14,399 nucleotides of DNA. Origin: Mageeibacillus sp. UBA1046 (lineage in GTDB: Bacteria > Bacillota > Clostridia > Saccharofermentanales > DTU023). Numbering within the stretch: the stretch's first letter is position 1; the number at the start of each line of letters is the position of its first letter. Both the position numbers and the translations under genes were made by a program. The notes beneath the pieces were generated by a model. It had not been told where the DNA came from. It did no database searches and was given only the letters and a program-made list of their open reading frames with translations. The DNA lies in contig DCDV01000008.1 in NCBI GenBank assembly GCA_002316595.1, positions 1 to 14,399 of the forward strand, read 5' to 3'. Positions 1 through 7,224 of this stretch are shown here, piece by piece.

Positions 1-63
1 CATGCCGTGTTCAGCTGCGCTGCGGGCGGCTTGTTCCGCTGCAGCGCAGCTGAACACGGCATG
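1..63. repeat. Perfect 23-bp inverted repeat at the window edge
   Basis: Bases 1-23 are the exact reverse complement of 41-63, with a 17-base spacer. The right arm lies in the rpsK coding sequence (AAEHGM), so the left arm is a reversed copy of coding DNA. Such fold-backs at the end of a sequence are typical of chimeric reads or assembly ends. A real hairpin inside S11 would need a frame and protein sequence that the family does not show. I read it as an artefact rather than a regulatory hairpin. Confidence 0.85.
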
Positions 64-216
64 CGTACTGTGGAAGTATACGTAAAGGGACCGGGCTCAG
101 GACGTGAATCAGCTATTCGCGCATTAGAGACTGCAGGACTTGAAGTCGTATTGATTAAAGATGTGACTCCCATCCCTCACAACGGATGTCGTCCGCCCAA
201 GAGAAGAAGAGTATAG
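1..216 (+). CDS. rpsK: 30S ribosomal protein S11, 3' part only
   Basis: This is the C-terminal part of ribosomal protein S11, a component of the 30S platform near the decoding site. From about position 49 the translation matches the family closely: AEHGMRTVEVYVKGPGSGRE, then the conserved DVTPIPHNGCRPPKRRR ending. The gene is cut by the window edge. Upstream of position 49 the open frame (reading GGLFRCSA) does not resemble S11. A different frame at 26-43 reads AACSAA, which would fit the family if the five bases at 44-48 were absent. Together with the perfect inverted repeat at 1-63, this means the first ~48 bases are probably not true gene sequence. The gene lies 16 bases before rpsD in the usual clostridial order and is co-transcribed with it. 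Confidence 0.93.
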   Translation, partial: HAVFSCAAGGLFRCSAAEHGMRTVEVYVKGPGSGRESAIRALETAGLEVVLIKDVTPIPHNGCRPPKRRRV

Positions 217-232
217 GTAAGGAAGGTAAAAA

Positions 233-862
233 ATGGCAAGATATACTGGTGCCACCTGCAGACTCTGCCGCCGTGAAGGCACGAAATTATTTCTAAAGGG
301 TCAAAGGTGCTATAATCAACAAAAATGTGCTCTGGGCAACCAACCCGGCGCGCGCAAAGGCGCTCCCGGCATGCATCCCACGAGTAGAAGAAAACAATCA
401 GAATATGGAATGCAGCTGCGCGCTAAGCAAAGAACCAAAAGGTTTTATGGAGTTTTAGAAGCGCAGTTCCGCATGACCTATGGACGTGCTGAACGTATGG
501 CCGGGAAAACCGGTGAAAACCTTCTGGCTCTCTTAGAGCTGCGTCTTGACAACATTGTCTATCGTCTCGGATTGGCAGATTCAAGAGCTCATGCCAGACA
601 ATTAGTTACTCATGGTCACATTCTGGTTAATGGAAAAAAACTGGATATTCCTTCAGCTACTATAAATGTAAATGATGAAGTCTCAGTCGCCGCCAATGCC
701 CGCAAGTTTAAAATGTTTGAAGACATGGCTGAGCGCCCGGTACCAGGCTGGTTAAGTGTTGATATCGATGCGCTCAAGGGAACTGTACTTAGCATTCCGA
801 CACGAGAAGAAGTCGACGTTGACGTTGAAGAAACCTTAATTGTTGAGTTGTACTCGAAGTAA
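233..862 (+). CDS. rpsD: 30S ribosomal protein S4
   Basis: S4 is a primary 16S rRNA-binding protein that nucleates assembly of the 30S body, and in many bacteria it also represses its own operon. The 209-residue length is normal. The N-terminus carries four cysteines (C9, C12, C26, C32; CxxC...CxxxxxC), the pattern of the zinc-binding form of S4. The S4 RNA-binding domain is clear at about residues 98-160 (LELRLDNIVYRLGLADSRAHARQ, then HGHILVNGKKLDIPS). The start ATG at 233 follows an AAGGAAGGT ribosome binding site. It sits between rpsK and rpoA, as in most Clostridia, and is transcribed with them. Confidence 0.98.
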   Translation: MARYTGATCRLCRREGTKLFLKGQRCYNQQKCALGNQPGARKGAPGMHPTSRRKQSEYGMQLRAKQRTKRFYGVLEAQFRMTYGRAERMAGKTGENLLALLELRLDNIVYRLGLADSRAHARQLVTHGHILVNGKKLDIPSATINVNDEVSVAANARKFKMFEDMAERPVPGWLSVDIDALKGTVLSIPTREEVDVDVEETLIVELYSK

Positions 863-910
863 TGCTCTTAATGGAAATTGCATTTAATAAGAATAGCTGA
901 GGAGGCTGGC

Positions 911-1879
911 ATGATGGAAACTAAGAATCCGGTAGTTGAATATAGTGATTATAATGAAGACGGCTCCTATGGCAAGTTTGTTGTAGAACCCCTCGACCGC
1001 GGTTATGGAATTACACTGGGCAATGCTTTGAGGCGTGTGCTGTTATCCTCTTTGCCCGGGGCGGCCGTCACAGCTATACGCATTGATGGTATTTATCAGG
1101 AGTTTTCCACTATCGAAGGTGTAGTGGAAGATAGTACTGAGATCATTCTCAATGTGAAAGCTATCCGCATGAAATTGCATGCGGAAGGTCCTAAGACCGT
1201 ATATTTTAATATTGAAGAAGGCCGGACCGGTCCTGTCACTGCAAATGACATCGTGCGCGATGACGATGTGGAGATCATTAATCCGGATCTGGTTGTCTGC
1301 ACAATGAACGGCAAAGGTCGTCTCTTTATGGAGATGCAGGTAGAAGCCGGAGTCGGTTATGCTTCTTCCGAGAAAAATAAAGCTGTAAACCGACCAATCG
1401 GGGTTATCCCGATTGACTCGATCTTCAATCCTGTCAGGAAAGTTGTCTATCGGGTAGACGATACGCGTGTAGGTCAGATTACAGACTTTGATAAATTGAC
1501 GATGGAAATCTGGACAGACGGATCTATTAAGGCTAATGATGCTCTTAATTCCGCATCCGCCATTTTGATCAATCATCTGAACATGTTTGCTAATCTTACC
1601 AAGACTGAAGAACTGGAAGATGAAGAAGTTGAAATAGAGGAAAGCTCTAATGATAATTTCATTTACGAGACCTTGATTGAAGATCTTGATTTCTCAGTCC
1701 GTACCTATAATTGTCTGAAACGTGCGGGTATTAATACTGTAGGCGATCTGATCTCCAAGACTGAGGCAGATATGATGAAAGTAAGAAACCTCGGCAAGAA
1801 GTCTTTGGAAGAAATTGTGCTGAAACTTGAAGAAATGGATCTGACACTTGCAGAGTCCGATTCAGACAGTGACGAGTAG
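911..1879 (+). CDS. rpoA: DNA-directed RNA polymerase subunit alpha
   Basis: The alpha subunit dimerises to scaffold RNA polymerase assembly, and its C-terminal domain contacts UP elements and activators. The protein has 322 residues from this start, close to the usual ~315. The N-terminal dimerisation domain shows FVVEPLDRGYGITLGNALRR and LLSSLPGAAVTAIRIDG. The C-terminal helix-hairpin-helix domain shows EDLDFSVRTYNCLKRAGI and the KVRNLGKKSLEEI segment, joined to the NTD by an acidic linker rich in Glu. I chose ATG 911 because GAGGAGG lies at 899-905; ATG 914 is equally possible (8-base spacing). The frame is open further upstream to a TTG at 878, but that has no ribosome binding site. The gene lies 29 bases before rplQ. 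Confidence 0.98.
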   Translation: MMETKNPVVEYSDYNEDGSYGKFVVEPLDRGYGITLGNALRRVLLSSLPGAAVTAIRIDGIYQEFSTIEGVVEDSTEIILNVKAIRMKLHAEGPKTVYFNIEEGRTGPVTANDIVRDDDVEIINPDLVVCTMNGKGRLFMEMQVEAGVGYASSEKNKAVNRPIGVIPIDSIFNPVRKVVYRVDDTRVGQITDFDKLTMEIWTDGSIKANDALNSASAILINHLNMFANLTKTEELEDEEVEIEESSNDNFIYETLIEDLDFSVRTYNCLKRAGINTVGDLISKTEADMMKVRNLGKKSLEEIVLKLEEMDLTLAESDSDSDE

Positions 1880-1908
1880 TGAGTGTTATAAGAGGAGGAT
1901 TTATTTAA

Positions 1909-2433
1909 ATGTCCGGATATAGAAAACTTGGCCGCCCAACCAGCGCCCGCATGTCGATGCTTAAGGGGCAGGTGACCAGTCTGATCGTGAATGGTTCGAT
2001 TAAGACCACCAAAACCAGGGCCAAAGAAGTACAAAAAATTGCTGAAAAGCTGATCACTTTGGCAGTGAGCGAAATGAATAATTACACTACCAAAGAAATT
2101 ACGGTATCTTCCGCTAAACTTGATGACAAAGGGAGAAAAATTATTAAAACCGCGACATCAAAGCATGGTAATGTCTATGATGTTGTTCAGCGCGAAGCCA
2201 AAAAGGAAACAGTATCTGTCGATAAGCCATCTCGTTTGGCAGCCCGCCGTAAAATGATTGCCATGATGAATGAGCAATACACTGATGAAGGTAAGAGAGT
2301 TAATACCGTAAATTATCTCTTCAGTGATGTGGCAGAAAGATATGTTGGCCGAAACGGCGGCTATACCCGTATAGTACCTATCGGCCCGCGCCGCGGTGAT
2401 GCTGCGGAAATGGTTTTACTTGAGTTGGTTTAA
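1909..2433 (+). CDS. rplQ: 50S ribosomal protein L17 with internal insertion
   Basis: L17 is a structural protein of the large subunit near the peptide exit region. The N-terminus (GYRKLGRPTSARMSML, then TTKTRAKEVQKIAEKLITLA) and C-terminus (RNGGYTRIVPIGPRRGDAA, ELV end) match the family. At 174 residues it is about 50 longer than the ~120-residue bacterial norm. The extra residues, about 53-107, are Lys/Thr/Ser-rich and sit between the first domain and the SRLAARRKM helix. From memory, similar insertions occur in L17 of Lachnospiraceae and other Clostridia, so this is probably a lineage trait and not a fusion. GAGGAGG at 1892-1898 supports the start. It is the last ribosomal gene of the operon in this window. 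Confidence 0.96.
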   Translation: MSGYRKLGRPTSARMSMLKGQVTSLIVNGSIKTTKTRAKEVQKIAEKLITLAVSEMNNYTTKEITVSSAKLDDKGRKIIKTATSKHGNVYDVVQREAKKETVSVDKPSRLAARRKMIAMMNEQYTDEGKRVNTVNYLFSDVAERYVGRNGGYTRIVPIGPRRGDAAEMVLLELV

Positions 2434-2443
2434 TTATCAATTG

Positions 2444-2527
2444 ACCGCTGTAAAGTAAGCAGCCGCCGGAAAAGCGGTAAATAGTTTTTAATTACGAAGG
2501 ACTGAGCGGCACAAGCTGTCAGTCCTT
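2444..2527 (+). promoter_or_regulatory. Paired inverted repeats in the rplQ-ecfA gap
   Basis: The 100-base gap holds two possible hairpins. A weak one pairs ACCGCT (2444-2449) with AGCGGT (2473-2478) and is followed by a short T-run, so it could be a leaky terminator. A stronger one pairs AAGGACTGA (2497-2505) with TCAGTCCTT (2519-2527), a 9-bp perfect stem with a 13-base loop, ending 6 bases before the ecfA ATG. The only Shine-Dalgarno-like sequence here (AAGGA) is inside the left arm. The downstream T-run is too short for a classical terminator, so this may act on ecfA translation or on read-through. Confidence 0.5.
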
Positions 2528-2533
2528 TGTCAA

Positions 2534-4603
2534 ATGCATAGAAGTCAGGAGTTGCCAGCTGAAGTGAAAACTTTTTCTGAAGCCGAAACAGCACTTCATT
2601 TCGATGGAGTTTTGCTTCGCAATGTCAGCTATACCTACGATATCGGTTTGCCACAGGAGACTTCCGCCCTGGCCGACATTGATTTAGATATTAAGGCCGG
2701 TCAGCATATTGCTGTCCTGGGCCATAATGGCTCAGGCAAGTCAACACTGGCTCATATTATTAACGCTTTACTGCTTCCGCAAAGCGGCAAGATGGTTTTC
2801 TTCGGCTGCGAACCCTCAGATGAGGAATCAATCTGGGAGATCAGGCGCCGTTCCGGTCTGGTTCTGCAAAATCCGGATAATCAGATTATTGGCACAACTT
2901 TGGAAGAGGACGTCGCTTTCGGCCCCGAAAATCTGGGTGTTCCTTTGCCGGAATTACGTCACCGAGTCGACGCTTCTTTAGAGAAGGTGGGACTTCTGGA
3001 GTTGGCGCAGAGACCGCCTCATACTCTTTCGGGCGGGCAAAAACAAAAACTTGCCATCGCAGGCATTCTGGCTATGGAGCCGATATGCATTATTTTAGAT
3101 GAAGCGACTGCCATGCTGGACCCCGCCTCCCGAGCCGACTTTATGAATCTGGTAATGCAGCTTAGCAAAGAGAGAAACCTGACAGTAATTAATATCACTC
3201 ACAATATGGAAGAGGCGCTGCTGGCCGATTATATCTATGTTGTCTATAACAGCAGGATTGCTTTGCACGGCACACCTGCTGATGTCTTTGAACAGGCGGC
3301 TAAAATCAGGCAAATGGGTCTGGATGTGCCGGTACATATCGAAATTGCCCAGAAGATTGCTGATTATACATCTATGCCGCTGGCAAAAACGGAAGCTTTC
3401 ACATGTACGGGAGCGGCTCAGGCTGTCCATGACCGCTTAGATACCTTTTTCACCGTTCCTCAACAATATGCGCCTTCAGCAAATAATTCTGATCATGGAA
3501 CAGGAGTCCAGATTTCAGAGCTATCTGCGCCTTCATTAAATATTTCCGACCATGAAGCAGAAGTCCGGGGCACTGAGCAATCTGTGCCTTCAGCAAATAA
3601 TTCTGATTATGGAAAAGAAGTCAGGGGCACTGAGCTATCTGCGCCTTCAACAGATATTTCTGATTATGGAACAGAAGTCCGGGGCACTGAACTCGAATTT
3701 CCTCATCATTCCCGACTCAGCTATGACGGCCGCAAAGTACTGGTAGAAGTTAAGGGACTCTCTTACACCTATAATCCGGATCTTGAGCAATGTGTAAAGG
3801 CACTGACTGATCTTGATATTGATATTTATGAGGGCGAGCTTCTCGGCCTGGCCGGACACAGCGGCTCGGGGAAGTCTACCTTTGTCCAGCATCTGAATGG
3901 CCTGATCCGTCCGGAACCCGGCGTTGTAAGTGTCATGGGACTTGATGTTCATGATAAGAAGAATATCCGCAAGGTGAGGGAGCATCTGGGACTATTGTTC
4001 CAATACCCGGAGCAGCAGCTCTTTGAAGAAACGGTTGGCGCCGATATTGCCTTCGGACCTAAGCAGATGGGCCTGGCTCCGGAGATTATCGAGCAGCGCG
4101 TCAAGGAGGCTGCAGAACTGACAGGGCTGGATCCAAAATTACTGGATCGGTCTCCCTTTGATCTGTCCGGCGGACAGATGCGTCGAGTGGCAACTGCCGG
4201 CATTCTGGCCATGAATCCGGATATCCTCATCCTCGATGAGCCAACTGCCGGGCTTGATCCTGCAGGCCGTGATGAGCTGATGAGCTATTTTCTCCGTCTG
4301 CAGAAAAAAGGCCAGACGATCATCCTCATTACACACGACATGGATCAACTGGCTGACATAGCCGACAGGATTCTGATTCTCAAAGACGGCAGGAAGTTTG
4401 CCCTGGGGACTCCGGCAGAGGTATTCGGTGACGACGAGCAAATCCGCCTTGCCGGTCTGGAGATGCCGCACACTAAAGTTTTTATGGAAGAAATGCAGAG
4501 TTTGACGCCCGGTATCAGCGCGGATATTTTCTCACCGGATAATGCGGCGAAGGCACTCATATACGAATACAGAACCCGGAGGCAGACATGGCGCAGCAAA
4601 TAG
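2534..4603 (+). CDS. ecfA: Fused EcfA1-EcfA2 ATPase of an energy-coupling factor transporter
   Basis: This gene encodes both cytoplasmic ATPases of a group II ECF vitamin/metal importer in one 689-residue chain. Domain 1 (about 25-285) has Walker A GHNGSGKST (63-71), LQNPDNQ, LSGGQ (165-169), Walker B IILDEATAMLDP and switch ITHNM; the QNPDNQ loop is the EcfA1 type. Domain 2 (about 400-670) has Walker A GHSGSGKST (441-449), FQYPEQQLFEETV, LSGGQ, ILILDEPTAGLDP and ITHDM, the EcfA2 type. All catalytic motifs are intact in both halves. In most Firmicutes these are two genes; here they are joined by a linker at about 290-395 containing four 19-residue repeats. The start is uncertain: ATG 2534 has no ribosome binding site, and GTG 2564 is an alternative behind CAGGAG. 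The gene overlaps ecfT by 16 bases. No substrate-binding S component is present in the window. Confidence 0.95.
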   Translation: MHRSQELPAEVKTFSEAETALHFDGVLLRNVSYTYDIGLPQETSALADIDLDIKAGQHIAVLGHNGSGKSTLAHIINALLLPQSGKMVFFGCEPSDEESIWEIRRRSGLVLQNPDNQIIGTTLEEDVAFGPENLGVPLPELRHRVDASLEKVGLLELAQRPPHTLSGGQKQKLAIAGILAMEPICIILDEATAMLDPASRADFMNLVMQLSKERNLTVINITHNMEEALLADYIYVVYNSRIALHGTPADVFEQAAKIRQMGLDVPVHIEIAQKIADYTSMPLAKTEAFTCTGAAQAVHDRLDTFFTVPQQYAPSANNSDHGTGVQISELSAPSLNISDHEAEVRGTEQSVPSANNSDYGKEVRGTELSAPSTDISDYGTEVRGTELEFPHHSRLSYDGRKVLVEVKGLSYTYNPDLEQCVKALTDLDIDIYEGELLGLAGHSGSGKSTFVQHLNGLIRPEPGVVSVMGLDVHDKKNIRKVREHLGLLFQYPEQQLFEETVGADIAFGPKQMGLAPEIIEQRVKEAAELTGLDPKLLDRSPFDLSGGQMRRVATAGILAMNPDILILDEPTAGLDPAGRDELMSYFLRLQKKGQTIILITHDMDQLADIADRILILKDGRKFALGTPAEVFGDDEQIRLAGLEMPHTKVFMEEMQSLTPGISADIFSPDNAAKALIYEYRTRRQTWRSK
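3470..3697 (+). repeat. Four in-frame 57-bp tandem repeats in the ecfA linker
   Basis: Four consecutive 57-base units start at 3470, 3527, 3584 and 3641 and encode 19 residues each, residues 313-388 of the EcfA fusion. Unit 1 reads APSANNSDHGTGVQISELS and unit 4 reads APSTDISDYGTEVRGTELE. The consensus is APSxxxSD(H/Y)GxEVRGTELS: polar, acidic and probably disordered. Units 1 and 3 share AAATAATTCTGAT, while units 2 and 4 share ATATTTC. This alternation suggests a two-unit block was itself duplicated. Confidence 0.95.
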
Positions 4604-5400
4604 TACTGGGTCAGTATGTTCCCGGCAATTCTCCTCTCCATCGGCTTGATCCACGGACTAAGCTGATTGCCGCGATCTTGCTGATGGTATTAATTCTCAC
4701 AAGTTTTTCTGTGCCTTCACTGGCTGTTCTAGGCATATTTGTGCTGGTCCTGATTCTTCTGTCACAGATAAAGGTCAGGCTGATTATCAGAACCGTACGC
4801 CCCATTTTGTTTCTCTTACTTTTTGCCTTTTTATTCAATTTGTTTTCCGGTTCAGGCGAAGTTCTTTTCTCCTTCAGCTTTATCACTGTCCGGGTAGATG
4901 GCCTTATTAATGCTGTAATTATCTTATTTCGGATTATTATGTTAGTGCTGGCGACTTCGATTTTGATCACACTGACTACTACTCCGATCCTTGTCGCAGA
5001 TGCTATTGAAAGCCTGCTTAGTCCACTGAAGAAAGTGCGTTTCCCCGTCCATGAAATCGCTATGATGATGTCAATCGCCTTAAGATTCGTGCCGACGCTG
5101 CTGGACGAAATGCAGAAAATCATGAAAGCACAGTCTTCGCGCGGAGCTGATTATGACACCGGAAGTCCAATCAGAAGAGCGAGAGGATTTGTCAGCATTC
5201 TGGTGCCGCTTTTTGTCTCCGCCTTCAGACGGGCTGATGATTTAGCAACAGCTATGGAATCCAGATGTTACCGGGGCGGGAAGGGCAGGACCAGATTGAA
5301 GGTAATGAAATTCTCTTATCGTGATGTGGTATTCTCGCTCTTCATGCTGGCAATTACAGCAGCTGTTTATACTCTGCCTCTTGTATTTCCCTCTGTTTAA
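4588..5400 (+). CDS. ecfT: Energy-coupling factor transporter transmembrane protein EcfT
   Basis: EcfT is the membrane scaffold that links the two EcfA ATPases to interchangeable S components. The 270-residue protein opens with QYVPGNSPLHRLDPRTKL, a family hallmark, then has several hydrophobic segments (about residues 30-65, 70-90 and 105-135, and a final helix near 245-268). The two cytoplasmic coupling-helix motifs are present: SSRGAD (R185) and AMESRCYRG (R226). The second differs slightly from the more usual ARGY form. The ATG follows GGAGG at 4578-4582 and lies inside the 3' end of ecfA, so the two are translationally coupled. This is the expected neighbour of ecfA and confirms the assignment. 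Confidence 0.96.
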   Translation: MAQQIVLGQYVPGNSPLHRLDPRTKLIAAILLMVLILTSFSVPSLAVLGIFVLVLILLSQIKVRLIIRTVRPILFLLLFAFLFNLFSGSGEVLFSFSFITVRVDGLINAVIILFRIIMLVLATSILITLTTTPILVADAIESLLSPLKKVRFPVHEIAMMMSIALRFVPTLLDEMQKIMKAQSSRGADYDTGSPIRRARGFVSILVPLFVSAFRRADDLATAMESRCYRGGKGRTRLKVMKFSYRDVVFSLFMLAITAAVYTLPLVFPSV

Positions 5401-5431
5401 CCTGAAAATAAGTTAAAGGAAGGTGAGTATC

Positions 5432-6391
5432 GTGTCTTATTATCTTGGTCTTGATATCGGCGGGAGCAATTTAAAGCTAGGGCTGGTATCTGAAGCTGAC
5501 GCATTAATTGCTCTCAAAGAGCGAAAATCCGGTGAGCTGTCTACCGAAGAACAGCTGATGGAAAAGATAAATGAGATGGTCATCGAGCTTCTGATAGAAG
5601 AAAATATCTCTGCAGACAGCATTTTGGCCATGGGAGTCGGAGTGCCCGGCTATGTGGATAATGACAAAGGGATCATTTTAAATACCAACAATTTATCCTT
5701 TTATAACTACCCCTTCAGGGATAATTTCAAACAACTTCCCGATGTGCCGATTTTTCTGGGCAATGACGCTAACTTTGCCGCTTTAACTGAAAGCAGGCTG
5801 GGCGCCGGCCGAAGGTTTAAGAATCAGGTTATGCTGACCTTAGGTACTGGAGTAGGCGGCGGCATAATAATTGACGGCAGGCTCTACACCGGCTTCAATA
5901 ATGCTGCCTCAGAACTAGGGCATCATGTGCTGCGCCTGAACGGCGTTCCCTGTACCTGCGGCAGACAAGGCTGCTTTGAGGTGTATGCGTCTGCTACTGC
6001 GCTTATAAGAATGACCAGAGAAGCTATTCACAGCAATCCCGCATCCGGTCTGGCGCAATTGGTCAAAAAGCAAGACGGGATAATCTCCGGCAAGACTGCC
6101 TTTCTGGCTGAAGAACAAGGCGATCCGACAGGCGGTAAAGTTGTAAGTGAATATATCCGCAATCTGGCTGAGGGATGTGCCAATATTATTAATATACTTA
6201 TGCCCGAGCTGATAATCCTGGGCGGCGGTATCAGTCAGTCCGGTGAGGACTTTCTGCGCAGAGTAGCTGAGATCAGTTTAGATCTGGCTTATCTGCCGGC
6301 CGGTTATCCTCTGCCCAAATTTGCTCTGGCGGAAATGGGCAGCGATTCCGGAGTAATTGGCGCAGCTCTGTTTGCCGCCGACAACCTCTAG
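5432..6391 (+). CDS. ROK-family sugar kinase, probably glucokinase
   Basis: This is a cytoplasmic ROK-family kinase that phosphorylates a hexose with ATP, most likely glucose. The 319-residue protein shows the phosphate-binding loop LGLDIGGSNLKLGLV near the N-terminus, GVGVPGYVD, the catalytic Asp in GNDANFAAL (D112), LGTGVGGGII, and the ROK zinc site H164 with CTCGRQGCFE (C174, C176, C181). LGGGIS near the C-terminus completes the ATP fold. No DNA-binding domain precedes the kinase, so it is an enzyme rather than a ROK repressor. I chose GTG 5432 because AAAGGAAGG at 5415-5423 is 8 bases upstream; GTG 5423 lies within that site. Glucokinase is the likeliest activity, but another hexose or N-acetylated sugar is possible. 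It sits between ecfT and truA, where I would not expect a sugar kinase. Confidence 0.88.
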   Translation: MSYYLGLDIGGSNLKLGLVSEADALIALKERKSGELSTEEQLMEKINEMVIELLIEENISADSILAMGVGVPGYVDNDKGIILNTNNLSFYNYPFRDNFKQLPDVPIFLGNDANFAALTESRLGAGRRFKNQVMLTLGTGVGGGIIIDGRLYTGFNNAASELGHHVLRLNGVPCTCGRQGCFEVYASATALIRMTREAIHSNPASGLAQLVKKQDGIISGKTAFLAEEQGDPTGGKVVSEYIRNLAEGCANIINILMPELIILGGGISQSGEDFLRRVAEISLDLAYLPAGYPLPKFALAEMGSDSGVIGAALFAADNL

Positions 6392-6399
6392 AGTTCTCT

Positions 6400-7224
6400 A
6401 TGAGCCTGCACGAGCGGAAAATTGCCTTGGCTGTTGAATATGACGGCAGCTGCTTTCATGGCTGGCAGCGTCAGGAAAATGCCATATCTGTTCAGGAGAC
6501 TCTGGAGGAGGCCTGGTTTCATCTTACAGGGGAAAAGCGAGCTATTATCGGATGCAGCCGCACAGATCAAGGTGTATCCGCCCGCTGTCACATTTCCCAT
6601 CTGTTCACCACAACTCCGATTCCTGATGAGAGGATATTTCTGGCTCTGAATACCAAGCTCCCGGAAGGAATTACTGTTCTGGCCGCCAGAGCGGTGCCGC
6701 TTGATTTCCATGCTCGCTTTCAGGCCTGCGGAAAAACCTACAGTTATCGTCTGCTCTGCTCACAGTCAAGACCTGCCATTGAACGCAGAATTACAGCCTG
6801 GATGCCTCAGGATCTTGATTACCGTGCCATGCTGGAATGCTCCCGGCATTTTATCGGAGAACACGATTTCACGGCATTGATGGATCAGGGCAGCAATACA
6901 CGCAGAAGCGTAAGACGAATCTACCGTTTGGAGTTGCAGCGTCAGGAAAGAGATGTGCTTACCGGTACAGAATATATATTAAAAATAACCGGGGATGGAT
7001 TTTTGTTTCACATGGTGCGCATACTTATGGGAACTATAGCAGAAGCAGGTCAAGGCAAGCTAAACCCGGCAGATATTCCTGATTTGCTCCAGGCTAAAGA
7101 TCGTACTAAGATGGGAAAGACTATGCCGCCTGAGGGCCTTACACTTGATAAAGTATATTATCGGGAAAATTTATTTGGCGAAGGCGCCTGGCCATATGAA
7201 CCTGATTCCTTGGAGGAGATATGA
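6400..7224 (+). CDS. truA: tRNA pseudouridine synthase A
   Basis: TruA isomerises uridines 38-40 in the anticodon stem-loop of many tRNAs. The 274-residue protein has the N-terminal motif VEYDGSCFHGWQRQ and the catalytic motif GCSRTDQGVSA with D56 as the expected nucleophile. It also has FHARFQACGKTYSYRLL, HDFTALMDQGSNTRRSVRRI and FLFHMVRILMGT near the C-terminus, all typical. The start ATG is 8 bases after the preceding stop and has only a weak ribosome binding site, so it probably relies on reinitiation. truA next to ecfT is the usual Firmicute arrangement; here a ROK kinase gene separates them. Its stop overlaps the pncB start as ATGA. Confidence 0.96.
   Translation: MSLHERKIALAVEYDGSCFHGWQRQENAISVQETLEEAWFHLTGEKRAIIGCSRTDQGVSARCHISHLFTTTPIPDERIFLALNTKLPEGITVLAARAVPLDFHARFQACGKTYSYRLLCSQSRPAIERRITAWMPQDLDYRAMLECSRHFIGEHDFTALMDQGSNTRRSVRRIYRLELQRQERDVLTGTEYILKITGDGFLFHMVRILMGTIAEAGQGKLNPADIPDLLQAKDRTKMGKTMPPEGLTLDKVYYRENLFGEGAWPYEPDSLEEI

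Noticed and set aside
1043..1576. 177-codon minus-strand open frame inside rpoA
   Set aside because: It is antisense to a strongly conserved gene, has no family likeness and no ribosome binding site.
3470..3697. CRISPR-like array in the ecfA linker
   Set aside because: Units are contiguous 57-base in-frame coding repeats with no unique spacers.
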